Below are positions 48,906-58,004 of a stretch of 64,000 bases of DNA, piece by piece. Within the stretch, counting starts at the first letter, position 1. Each line of letters starts with the position of its first letter. The position numbers and the translations under genes were made by a program. The notes below the pieces were generated by a model. The model was not told the DNA's origin. It was given only the letters and a program-made list of their open reading frames with translations, and searched no databases. Origin of the DNA: Nitzschia sp. DOCU1 (lineage: Eukaryota > Bacillariophyta > Bacillariophyceae > Bacillariales > Bacillariaceae); contig OX595990.1 of NCBI GenBank assembly GCA_951394045.1, positions 3,030,549 to 3,094,548 on the forward strand, written 5' to 3'.

Positions 48906-50022
48906 TGTCCTTTGCTTGTTATTTCGCAGTTCAATCGACGGTATTCCGAAAGAAACTCGGTGTTTATAATGCGAACCCAGTGAATGTCACCTCTTTCTGA
49001 TGACGCGACGAGGAGCAAACAAACAGGAGGGGCACGAGGGGACGCCCTGAGAAAAGAGGATACTTCCTACTGGCAGCGAAAAGAGAGACACCCACTGACC
49101 AATTGATGGAAACGGCTCAGAACAGGATCCGTTTCCTGCTGTCGACATGAATGAGAGTGAAGGTGAATGCGATTTCTTCCTTACTTCGATCCTTCCCTTC
49201 CTCGACTTGTGCCAAATCGGCGTGCCGGCCAAAAGATCATTTTAGATAGTGATGACGTCACGGTCACATCTGTTTTGCAAGAGCAAGCCTTATTACCTTA
49301 CAGGTATGATACTTAGTATCTTACTTGTCACAGTCAGTACGTAAGCTCTTCGATTCCTTCCTGTACAGTATCATAGGTCGTGCGCGTCCTCCAATAAACG
49401 ACTCAGACGATCTGTGTCAAAGTCGAGACGTCCCCTACTATTTAGCTAGAAAGTCTATCAATTGACGCAAAAGAAACAAACAAGATGCTGGTAATGCGAA
49501 TTATCTTCAGAGGCACAATGCAAATGCTTCTCAAGAATGACTCGACTCGAGGAATTTGAGAAGCTTTAGTACTCAACGAGCAGTGCTGGTATTGTTTTTA
49601 CGAAGAATGAATCTTGGATCAGCAAAAGCTTCTCAAAATATGAGGCCCAAACCCTTTCCGCGTAGACGCACGTGTAGTTTATACCAGTTCCTCCGACACT
49701 GAGAAGGTTTTTCTAGCCGAAAAAGCCCATACGCAGAAACCGGTAGACCCCCGCCTCGTTTCCTGATGCTTCTCAAGAATGCCGATAGTAGATCGAGAAG
49801 CTTTTTCTCTACGATCACTTCTGGTATTATTTCTAGGACAAATGGATCTATGATTTGCAAAAGCTTCTCAAAAGAAAAGACCCGTGTAACTTTCTACGGG
49901 GTCCGCCACTTTCCGACCAAACCTTCTCAAAACATTGCAGCTCAAAAAATAACATTCCAGAAAGGCTCACAATTTCGCTTCGACGACTTTTGCGCAACTA
50001 CTCCTTCTACTCACTTTCCAAG
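48906..50022. other. Intergenic with hairpin-forming direct repeats
   Basis: 1.1 kb upstream of the secreted-peptide gene. Two diverged direct copies (about 49530-49635 and 49764-49870) each run from GCTTCTCAAGAATG through GAGAAGCTTT and CTGGTATT to GCAAAAGCTTCTCAAAA. Within copy 2, GAGAAGCTTTT and AAAAGCTTCTC are exact reverse complements about 55 bp apart. A further partial match, CCTTCTCAAAACA, follows near 49921. These may be regulatory elements or remnants of a small mobile element. A 75-codon minus frame over this region is not convincing. Confidence 0.5.
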
Positions 50023-50262
50023 ATGAAGTTCTCTGCTTTCACCACCCTCTTTGCTGCCCTTCTTGTCTCTGGACACGCTGTCAATCCTGAAGCCACCAAT
50101 GCCGTGGATGCTTCCCCTGTTGCCAACGTCGTCGATGTTCCTGCCCCAGAAGCTGCTGTCGATACTGGCAAAGAGCGTCAGGTTCGAGGCGCCACCGATG
50201 GCGAGTCTGCTGCCCGCGATTTGAGTTGCCGATTGTGCTGCAGTGACGATATTCGTTGCTAA
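50023..50262 (+). CDS. Small secreted Cys-rich peptide precursor
   Basis: 79 residues: MKFSAFTTLFAALLVSGHAV is a clear signal peptide with cleavage expected near SGHA-VN. An Ala/Val/Pro-rich, cysteine-free middle part follows (PEATNAVDASPVANVVDVPA), then a charged stretch with basic sites (KERQVRGA, SAARDL), and a compact C-terminus LSCRLCCSDDIRC holding all four cysteines. The layout signal-propeptide-Cys-rich end is that of secreted peptide precursors that are processed and disulfide-bonded. No family is recognised. It could be a signalling peptide, an antimicrobial or wall-associated peptide; nothing in the sequence decides. Upstream it has the GCTTCTCAA repeats. Confidence 0.65.
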   Translation: MKFSAFTTLFAALLVSGHAVNPEATNAVDASPVANVVDVPAPEAAVDTGKERQVRGATDGESAARDLSCRLCCSDDIRC

Positions 50263-51171
50263 GCATCTCGTCATTCACACGTGTTGGTGTGTTTGTCAGG
50301 CCAAGAATCATCAGGGGTTGTTGGCTGGAAAATGTGTTATATCGGTTTGTTGACGAGTTCGAGCGATGGGCGGACAAGTGGTGTGTTATGTAGATACCAC
50401 TCTTAATAATTCATATTGATCCAAGTATCATTGAAACTGTGTTCCTGATAGCAGCTAGCGTTTCCCATCGGATCGACCTGGAACGCGAGAGTAGGAGCGT
50501 CTCTAGCATTCTTCACATGTGACGGGTGGAGTCAAGTCCTTCCGAGATGCAATGTCGGCCGCTTTTACCCCCAGTAGACTTCCAAATTATTCGTAGAAAT
50601 ACTGCTTTCTTGGTCCAGGCGGCACATGACACATGGGGGTAGCGTCCCATCTCTTGCAAAAAGGCCTCGTGCCATTCCGAGAAGCGGTGAGATCATCGGG
50701 CATTCATGTCATTGTCGATATGATCCATGTCATGGCACGATAGGAGACCATTTCGAGCCATTGTTACTTTACAAAAGACGACAAAGATGGTTACATGACG
50801 ACGACGATATGGGACGAATGAATGGAAGTGACGACTGGCATCACTGGCAAATGCGCCGCTCCCATATCACTGATTCTTCCACGTTACACATTGTTTGTCG
50901 GGGTTTGTCGCGCTCTAATTGTGGCGCGCCGGCATCTCTCGGAGGCAGTATCTCGCGCCAAAAAAACGAAATACGCGACAAAGGGTTCTCACGTGCGATC
51001 TACGCGAGATCATCCTGCAGCACCGCCTGGCAGATGGCACATAGGTCACATATCTTCGCAATCAACTCGGCCACAACAACACAACTCGGAACCTCTTAGT
51101 TTCGAACGGATCCGTAGAGGCACAAGTCCGTTTCATCTCTACTCCCCCCTAGTATACATACTCACCGCGCC
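50263..51171. other. Intergenic, no gene recognised
   Basis: 909 bp between the secreted-peptide gene and the calpain gene. Open frames of up to 157 codons lack conserved features. A GC-rich patch containing GGCGCGCCGG (about 50923) may belong to the calpain promoter. Confidence 0.4.
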
Positions 51172-52599
51172 ATGCCCCCTACTTGGGATCAACTTTACCA
51201 TGGTCGAGCGGGGTTCTTCTGGAACTGCCTCTGTTGTCCCTTTGTCGGTGCCTTTGGCTTGATTTGGCGATCGATCCATATTTATGCCTTCCCATGTTGC
51301 ACCGTCTTGGCTCAACGAGTGTTTGTCAACTGCTTGTGGCGCTATTTGTGTTTCTGGTACAACTGGCCCTACCAAGATGATAGCTTTTTTGGAGCCAAGG
51401 CGCTGGGAAATCACGACAAACAGAGTGCCGCCGAAATGGAACGACAGACGGACTGGGTCCGAGCGCAGGACTTGAAGCAATTCAAAGGCAAGAGACCCCA
51501 GCTCTTTGAAGGCGAGATCGAGCCACATGATTTGTGCCAGGGGGCTGTCGGTGATTGCTGGTTAGTCGCAGCGTTTGCCTGCGCTAGTGAATTCCCAGAC
51601 ATGATTCGGCACATGTTCCTGACCAAGGAATACAATCCGCGGGGTTTGTACAAAATTCGGATTTATGATCCACAAGAGGAGAAGTGGAAGGTTGTTGTAG
51701 TCGATGACCGAATTCCTTGTCCCAAAGGAACCACTTCGCCTCGTTTCATGAAACCTAATGGCAATGAATTATGGGCCATCTTGTTGGAAAAAGCCTACGC
51801 TAAACATTGTGGAAGCTACGCCAACATGTCGGGAGGATTTGTCTTGTGGGCATGGCTTTCCATGACGGGAGATAATGTCTTTCAAATTTCGTTAGATGCC
51901 AAGACGGCAAAATTTTGGACTCGCGAAGACATGAAGGCCCTGAAAAATCCAAAGGACAAGCGTGATTGTGGATTTCGAAAGACCAAAGAAAAGTTCTCGG
52001 ACGATCAAGTCTGGACACTCCTCAAGAAGTACGATGATCAAAAGGCACTGATATCAGCGTCGATTGGCAAACGCAAGGATCGGCCCACGGATGGACCAGC
52101 TGGTGAGCAAATGCTCGAAAAAGAAGGTTTGGTGGCGGGGCATGCCTACTCTATCATTTCGGCAGTACAAGTCACGGAGCGGATTAAGGGTATCCCCAAG
52201 CCGAATGGCAAGACATTCCAGTTGGTGCGTTTGCGCAATCCGTGGGGCTCTTATGAATGGAAGGGTGCTTGGAGTGATAAGAGCAGCATGTGGAAAAAGT
52301 ACAAGTCGATTGCCAATCAGGTCGGTCATACGAATTCGGATGACGGAACTTTCTGGATGAGCTTTACAGATTTCAAAAAGACGTTTACGACCATCAACAT
52401 CTGCGATCGGGATACACACAAGGACGCGTCGTTGGATATCAATGAAGATAATGGATCGCTGGGAATCTTGAGAGGCTTTTGTTGTGGATGTTGTAGGTTT
52501 TGGTGTCTTTGCCAAGGCTTTCGGAATCTGTATCTGTCGCACGAGACTACCGACAAGACTTTGAATACGAACGAAGGAAAATGCTGCTGGATATGTTAG
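51172..52599 (+). CDS. Calpain-type cysteine protease
   Basis: 475 residues. The N-terminus has two Cys-rich hydrophobic stretches (FFWNCLCCPFVGAFGLIW, HIYAFPCCTVLAQRVF) that may be palmitoylated or membrane-embedded. The calpain CysPc domain spans about residues 95-415: LCQGAVGDCWLVAAFACAS with Cys129, LVAGHAYSIISAV with His324, and LRNPWGSYEWKG with Asn356 complete the triad. DDGTFWMSFTDFKKTFTTINIC closes the domain as in classical calpains. The C-terminus is again Cys-rich (RGFCCGCCRFWCLCQGF) and ends CCWIC, compatible with palmitoylation or a CaaX-like signal. No EF hands or C2 domain. Calcium dependence is therefore not assured. From codon 392 (nt 52346) on, its DNA is part of the 900-bp duplication. 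Confidence 0.88.
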   Translation: MPPTWDQLYHGRAGFFWNCLCCPFVGAFGLIWRSIHIYAFPCCTVLAQRVFVNCLWRYLCFWYNWPYQDDSFFGAKALGNHDKQSAAEMERQTDWVRAQDLKQFKGKRPQLFEGEIEPHDLCQGAVGDCWLVAAFACASEFPDMIRHMFLTKEYNPRGLYKIRIYDPQEEKWKVVVVDDRIPCPKGTTSPRFMKPNGNELWAILLEKAYAKHCGSYANMSGGFVLWAWLSMTGDNVFQISLDAKTAKFWTREDMKALKNPKDKRDCGFRKTKEKFSDDQVWTLLKKYDDQKALISASIGKRKDRPTDGPAGEQMLEKEGLVAGHAYSIISAVQVTERIKGIPKPNGKTFQLVRLRNPWGSYEWKGAWSDKSSMWKKYKSIANQVGHTNSDDGTFWMSFTDFKKTFTTINICDRDTHKDASLDINEDNGSLGILRGFCCGCCRFWCLCQGFRNLYLSHETTDKTLNTNEGKCCWIC

Positions 52600-53245
52600 C
52601 AGCAATCCATTTGGAACGCTTGACGATCGACGAACATTTTCGGACGACTTTTAAATACAGGAATTTTGAAAAATATCTGCTAGTTATTGTTGGGCTTCTC
52701 AGCCTTGGCCAAGTGGTCTCGTAAGGACCCTGGGAACTGATATCCAATGGATCGTCCTCGTGGTACGTCGTAGCCCAAGATGGCCTTGGCGGCGTCGTAC
52801 GCAGAGCCGCGGCTATCATTTGTACCCCCCGCCACCACCCCGACTTGATTCCTTAGCATCGCCGCAGCCGCAGACGCTCCTGGCTCATTTCCTTCTTCCA
52901 TCTCCACAAAATCGGCAAAAGCAGCTGGTTCTTCAATCCAGGTATTTTCGAAAAACGCCGTCTTGTTGACAAAGCGTAAATGGCACTCGTACATTTCGTC
53001 TAGTGTCAAATCATGTCCAATCATCAAGTAGCGCGATATCCAACACACTCCAATTCCATCATTGGTAATCAAATTCTTTGCTTGGATATACGTTACCATC
53101 ACATGTTGCTCTTGTTGCCATTGATGCAACCAAATACCCAAACTCACATCTTCTCCTTGATAGCGATGTAATGTAGCCGAATTTTGTACCACAAAATCCG
53201 CAATCGCCCGACTCACGACATGCCCCACCGATCCAATCGCCCAAT
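52346..53245. repeat. 900-bp direct duplication, copy A
   Basis: Matches 57751-58650 without gaps at a constant offset of 5405. I find five substitutions: 52716, 52770, 52887, 53042 and 53227 (against 58121, 58175, 58292, 58447, 58632). It contains the calpain 3' end, the convergent spacer, and the 3' part of a GT31 gene. Confidence 0.9.
52680..53245 (-). pseudogene. Truncated 3' fragment of a GT31 beta-1,3-galactosyltransferase gene
   Basis: Encodes the last ~185 residues of the intact gene at 58085-59740 (GHVVSRAIADFVVQNSATLH, RYQGEDVSLGIWLHQWQQEQ), with K/N and G/W changes, and ends with the same stop. Homology stops at 53245. The anchor, the RRxxIRxTW motif and the DDD metal site are missing. 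It is a non-functional duplicate, convergent with calpain. Confidence 0.85.
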
Positions 53246-53263
53246 GAGTAAATAGAGGGAAAT

Positions 53264-54574
53264 TTACTGATACAATAGAATATCCTTTTTCGGTCCGTCA
53301 AGTATCAGTCGAATGTAGGTCGCTCTCATCAGTGCGTCGATTCCTAAAATGCCCCCAACATTCTGTCCTTTCATGACATCCAAAATGGCAATGTCCCCGA
53401 TGTCGATCTTGAGTCGTCTTGATTCTTTCAATGACAGCCCTGGAAGGCTACGGTCACTTGGTCCCAGACTGAGTGTGCTGCTGACATCTATACGATGCGT
53501 CAGTTGCATGGCGATATTATCTGACCCCATGGCACCCATTGGATTCAAGAGACGTTCTAGAAAGGAGCTGTCGTCTCGTGACAACCCAAGATCGCTGACA
53601 CCCCTCCAGTTGAGAAACGTGCTTGCTGCTCCAGAGTCTACCAACATCTTGACAGGACCCCGCTGACCTATCATGACGTCAACCGTGTAAATTCCCAACT
53701 GGGGAATCAGGCTCATGACCCCCCGAGTAACAAGAGTGTAGTCCGACGAAACATCCTCTGGGACCGAGCCTCGTTTGTAAAGTACAATCTTTCCCGTCGC
53801 AAAGTCCATGTCAACAGCTGCAAAATTGTTCAAGAAGGAAAGCCCCACAATGCCGTCTAGTGCCGACGGCAGCGCACCAATATCTTGAACTGCCGCCGGC
53901 AATGGACCAAACGTTTCGCCTCCAAGCGCAAAGCGCGAGAGCTGCGTCAGACCAGTCGCACCAACGGTGCCTCCTGCTCCTGTCATTGTAACAGGTGTAG
54001 ACATTCTCGGAAGGTTGTATTTATCCACAACAGATGGTCGTAACACAAACCCAGAACATGCCGTGTCCAGCAATAATCGAAGCTGAAAGGGTGTACTGCC
54101 TTCGGGAATCACCTCAAACTCAACCGTCGCGTAAGGTTGATCGCTTGGATTCACTTGAATACCACCATTGATGTTCACTGCTGCCACTTTCATGTTGGAA
54201 TCCATGCTTGTGAAATATAGGGGCGCCACAATCACGTTGTTGTTGCCAGAAGAAGAAGTCCAAGGCGAGGCCGATGATTCACGACGAAGACGTTCCAAAT
54301 TTTGGCCATTCGTTCGGACTTCTAGAAGTCGTTTCACGAGATCTTCTTTTTCAAAGACATCTTGAGTAGAAATATTCAGCCTGGAAAGCTCCGCCTTGAT
54401 TTCCTTGACCCTCATGGATCGAATTTGAGCTTCCAGGTCATTGTCCAAGTCGGCACTGGCGCGTACTATGGGGAGTGCCTGGTTGGGATAATGTGGCGCC
54501 AGAAAGGCTTTGGAACGACTGAAAGCAGCCGTCAGGCAAAGAATGCATACAAGTTTGTGAATATAGATGGTCAT
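53264..54574 (-). CDS. Plastid-type bilobal aspartic protease-like protein with SAP-like motif
   Basis: 436 residues. The N-terminus is a signal peptide (KLVCILCLTAAFSRS) followed by KAFLAP, resembling the diatom ASAFAP plastid-import motif with Phe at +1. A SAP-like helix-turn-helix follows (about 50-88, SMRVKEIKAELSRLN, KEDLVKRLLEVR). Two retropepsin-like lobes come next. Lobe 1 has RLLLDTACSGFVLRP and LDGIVGLSFL; lobe 2 has KMLVDSGAASTFLNW and VGGILGIDAL. The usual catalytic D-T/S-G is D-T-A in lobe 1 and D-S-G in lobe 2. Hydrophobic-hydrophobic-G supports are kept in both. It may be a chloroplast protease of the nepenthesin/CND41 kind with a modified site, or an inactive relative. Its stop lies 18 bp from the copy A repeat boundary. 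Confidence 0.75.
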   Translation of the reverse strand: MTIYIHKLVCILCLTAAFSRSKAFLAPHYPNQALPIVRASADLDNDLEAQIRSMRVKEIKAELSRLNISTQDVFEKEDLVKRLLEVRTNGQNLERLRRESSASPWTSSSGNNNVIVAPLYFTSMDSNMKVAAVNINGGIQVNPSDQPYATVEFEVIPEGSTPFQLRLLLDTACSGFVLRPSVVDKYNLPRMSTPVTMTGAGGTVGATGLTQLSRFALGGETFGPLPAAVQDIGALPSALDGIVGLSFLNNFAAVDMDFATGKIVLYKRGSVPEDVSSDYTLVTRGVMSLIPQLGIYTVDVMIGQRGPVKMLVDSGAASTFLNWRGVSDLGLSRDDSSFLERLLNPMGAMGSDNIAMQLTHRIDVSSTLSLGPSDRSLPGLSLKESRRLKIDIGDIAILDVMKGQNVGGILGIDALMRATYIRLILDGPKKDILLYQ

Positions 54575-56533
54575 GTCGCAAAAGTTTAACTTGATCTCAT
54601 CATCGGATTCATCTCGTCATTCTTTTGTGCGTGTGTGATTCTCGAATCAATCAATATCGTCATCATGCATCTACTCGTGGGATCTCGCTTCCAGGATCCC
54701 ACGAACTTGCGTCTCTTTGGAGTGAGCGCTGACGCGACGGACGTCATACAGGACTGACTCAGTCGTTGTGTATTTGACCTCTTCGATTCTACTGTGTAGA
54801 GCCAAAACGAGCCAACCGTCGGCCACGTAGGTAGTACTTGGTAGGGTCTTGACAGAACTACGCTGTTTCCGTCCAAAAGAGCCCTCTTTTCAAGTTTTTT
54901 TCGTAATAAGCTGCTAGGGTTCCGGAATAAACTGCTAGGGTCTTGACACAAAGGCGCCGGAAATGCGAAATCACAAAATATATCGCCAGAACCTGCCTCG
55001 TTTAGCCACCAAAAATCCCGCAAATCCAAAAACTCTTAACACGAGACATCGCGCGAAAAGCTTCCAAAACAGCCCAAAAGAGGGGGGTTGAGCATTTTGC
55101 AACTAGATTTGGCTATAGAATTACTACGGTCCTGAGATTTTGAGGATATATAGTTCACTACCATAGCCCGGCGTTCCTAGGTTTATAGGTTCGTAGCAAT
55201 TAATCTCGGCTACTTAGTAATCTCGTAATATTAGCAATTGTCGTGTGATAAGTGCACTGTATGATACGGTCAAAATCCATATCACACCACACTTCGTCTA
55301 GCTATTCCTATTCCAAGATGTTCCTACGTTTAGAGGTCTACAAATAATAGCTCTTTGAATATAATTTGTCCGCTATTGGGTTCTCAAAGTCGTTTTTGTT
55401 GTTCCCTCAGCCAAGGCTCTCTGACTGCCCCAATACGAGTCGTTCTACATCAAAAGCGGGATGTACTATTCATACCACTTGCAGTACCCGCGACAGAGGA
55501 ATAGTGGAAGACTTTCACCACCCTAGAAACCCCGCCAGAGTGATTGTAGAACATTCTTTTTCGAAAATTGACCATCATCTAACAACACAGTCGCAGGCAT
55601 TCAAGAGCATCCTGCTAAGAGCCGACAATGGTACCACCAAGATGGTTGATTGTAGAGTCCTACCACCTTTCCATCATCTCCAGTGTCTTTGAAATCGATC
55701 GGCAAACCAAAGGCAGCCTCGTAATGGCATCCGAAGATGATAATAGGAGCCGGAAGACAAAGATGCAATAAAAATTAAGGCGGCGTTAGCGTCATGAATG
55801 AGTTCTTTACAAAAGATCCAAAACAATAGACGTCTCTATAATGACACGAACGACAACTTACCTGGTTTGTTCCTTCTGAATCGTCCTCTAACGAGCTATA
55901 ACCGCGTCAACAACCTCGTCGGTCGACGAGGAATTTTCATCAAATCTTTGCCTCGTGAAATTAGAACCATTCTCCGCCAAAACGAGCTTTAATAACCAGA
56001 GAAGCGGCTCGAATAGGCTTCGATACGTTGTTGATCGATTGCAATAAACGGGGGTAAGAAATACTTACTACAGCACTTGCAATCATCGACGCCGTCATTG
56101 TGGTTTTGTGGCCGAAAGATCCGCACTCATACTGTACAGCAGCAGGCCAAAATGGCATGAATGCGCGCACGCTGGCACGCCATTTTTTGCCTTGCTAAAT
56201 TGGTCGCTAAAATACATTGTTTGGTAGTAATTATGCTCGTTTAAAGGCGGTCATTTGGTTTCGAATTCTTTTCCTTCTTTTCCCCCCTTTTTTCTTCATA
56301 AAATTTGAGCTAGCTACGTGGGGGGGGGTATGCCCGAACATACGCGAACGCAATCGCCAAAACTCTTTGGCCATCTCGATCACAGCGCGGATCAGAGGAT
56401 CTCATTGAGACTAAAAGCATGTCTTCAGATGGCTTTGACCATTGCGCTTCCATATCAGCGGAGAGGATGATACGATTTGCAAGATGTTGAGGAAATTGTA
56501 AAGGGTGTGATTTCGGTCTTCTCATATTGCGAG
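54575..56533. other. 2-kb divergent spacer, no gene recognised
   Basis: Separates the aspartic protease and the C1GALT-like gene. A minus frame at 54586-55029 overlaps imperfect short repeats (two GCTAGGGT-containing units near 54910-54945) and shows no domain. 55130-55400 is AT-rich. A G9 homopolymer lies near 56320. Probably promoters plus unexplained sequence. Confidence 0.45.
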
Positions 56534-57850
56534 ATGAAACCTGCACCCGGAAAAAATCACAGGAATCGCCGCCCGAAGATACCGGGATTTCGTTTCAGCC
56601 CGATTCGAATAGCAATGGGTGCCCTTATACTTTGCGTATCATACATGTGGATCTATATTTCCTTGACCAGCAGCATTGGGGTATCATCATCGACCGCTGC
56701 TCCACAACTTCGGCATGACCCCTTTTACGTGAAGAATCATCCTCTTGCATTTACAAGGGCGAAAGGTGTTTGCGACGTTCCGCCAGGGCAGGGAGAAGAG
56801 GGTCCCGCCGGAATCCAGGCTTTGCATAAAATCAAGACTGCTGCATCCAAGGAAAATGAGTCTGTCCCAAAGATACGGATCTTTTGTATGATATATACAC
56901 ACTCCAACCGGCACGATGTATTGCGCGCCATTGTCGAGACGTATGCCCGCCATTGCGACGGATTCTTGGCTGCATCCAATATCACGGATCCAGAACTTGG
57001 TGCCTTTGAGATCGCTCATGTGGGACCGGAAGCGTATGGAAATATGTGGAACAAAGTCCAAGCAATGTGGTACTTTGTTCATGAACACTACCTCTTGGAG
57101 TTTGACTGGTTCCATATTGGCGGCGATGATATGTATGTGATTCCTGACAACATTCGGCGCATGGTGGCTACCAGATTTTCGCGAAAGAAACCCTATATTC
57201 TTGGAGGAAGTATTCCAAATGCAAAGAATCCCAAACGGCGTTACTGTGGTGGTGGGGCCGGGTACACTTTAAATCGACGTGCTCTGCACTTGGTGGTCCA
57301 GCGCTTTTCGAACGGAGAATGTCCGGCCGCTACTGCTTCGGATGAAGACGTTCGAATCAGTCGTTGTTTGGAGGATGCCCAAGTTAGATGTGCAGATACC
57401 AATGATGAGGCAGAGGAAGCCCGTTATCATCATCTGGATGCTCAGTTCCATGCTGCTTGGGTCCCCACAAGGAATTCCGTGTGGCTGTGGGAGAAGCTGC
57501 AATATTTTCACAACATACGAGGCAATCAAACCAAACTCGCTCAAATCTCCAATACGACAGTCTCCTTTCACTTGGACAAGGATATTGTGCGTTCTACGGC
57601 CAGGGATCGAGGACTGAGACGATATCATGCGATACTCTATGATACGTGTGGCCCGGGCTTTGCGACAGAAGTCGCCAAAGCGGCAATGTGTACGAAAGAT
57701 GAACGAGCCTTGATGAACTCCAAGTGGAAACAAGTTCCCAAGGCATCGGAGAACTTTCTGGATGAGCTTTACAGATTTCAAAAAGACGTTTACGACCATC
57801 AACATCTGCGATCGGGATACACACAAGGACGCGTCGTTGGATATCAATGA
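56534..57850 (+). CDS. C1GALT1-like beta-1,3-galactosyltransferase with replaced C-terminus
   Basis: 438 residues from ATG 56534 (an upstream TTG is not used). After a basic tail, an anchor (RIAMGALILCVSYMWIYISL) leads to the catalytic domain: KIRIFCMIYTHSNRHDVLRA, VETYARHCDGFLAASN, GNMWNKVQAMWYFVHEHY, FDWFHIGGDDMYVIPDN (DDM metal site), YCGGGAGYTLNRRAL, ASDEDVRISRCLEDAQVRCAD and LDAQFHAAW. This is the motif order of core-1 galactosyltransferases (GT31), which make Gal-beta-1,3-GalNAc. At 57751, after KQVPKASEN, the frame enters duplicated calpain DNA in another frame and adds 33 foreign residues (FLDELYRFQKDVYDHQHL...) before a stop. The natural C-terminus is therefore lost; the catalytic domain seems complete. 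Confidence 0.8.
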   Translation: MKPAPGKNHRNRRPKIPGFRFSPIRIAMGALILCVSYMWIYISLTSSIGVSSSTAAPQLRHDPFYVKNHPLAFTRAKGVCDVPPGQGEEGPAGIQALHKIKTAASKENESVPKIRIFCMIYTHSNRHDVLRAIVETYARHCDGFLAASNITDPELGAFEIAHVGPEAYGNMWNKVQAMWYFVHEHYLLEFDWFHIGGDDMYVIPDNIRRMVATRFSRKKPYILGGSIPNAKNPKRRYCGGGAGYTLNRRALHLVVQRFSNGECPAATASDEDVRISRCLEDAQVRCADTNDEAEEARYHHLDAQFHAAWVPTRNSVWLWEKLQYFHNIRGNQTKLAQISNTTVSFHLDKDIVRSTARDRGLRRYHAILYDTCGPGFATEVAKAAMCTKDERALMNSKWKQVPKASENFLDELYRFQKDVYDHQHLRSGYTQGRVVGYQ

Positions 57851-58004
57851 AGATAATGGATCGCTGGGAATCTTGAGAGGCTTTTGTTGTGGATGTTGTA
57901 GGTTTTGGTGTCTTTGCCAAGGCTTTCGGAATCTGTATCTGTCGCACGAGACTACCGACAAGACTTTGAATACGAACGAAGGAAAATGCTGCTGGATATG
58001 TTAG
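57751..58004 (+). pseudogene. Duplicated calpain 3' fragment
   Basis: Carries calpain codons 392-475 and stop (MSFTDFKKTFTTINICDR through KCCWIC) without any upstream calpain sequence. Its first 100 bp are reused in a different frame as the tail of the C1GALT-like protein. Confidence 0.85.

Noticed and set aside
49633..49860. 75-codon minus-strand frame
   Set aside because: It spans the spacer between two diverged non-coding repeats and has no recognised content.
54586..55029. 147-codon minus-strand frame
   Set aside because: Overlaps short imperfect repeats, has no domain, and lies within the divergent spacer.
53246..57750. Transposon as the source of the 4.5-kb insert
   Set aside because: No transposase, integrase, LTR or terminal inverted repeat was seen, and 900 bp is far too long for a normal target-site duplication.
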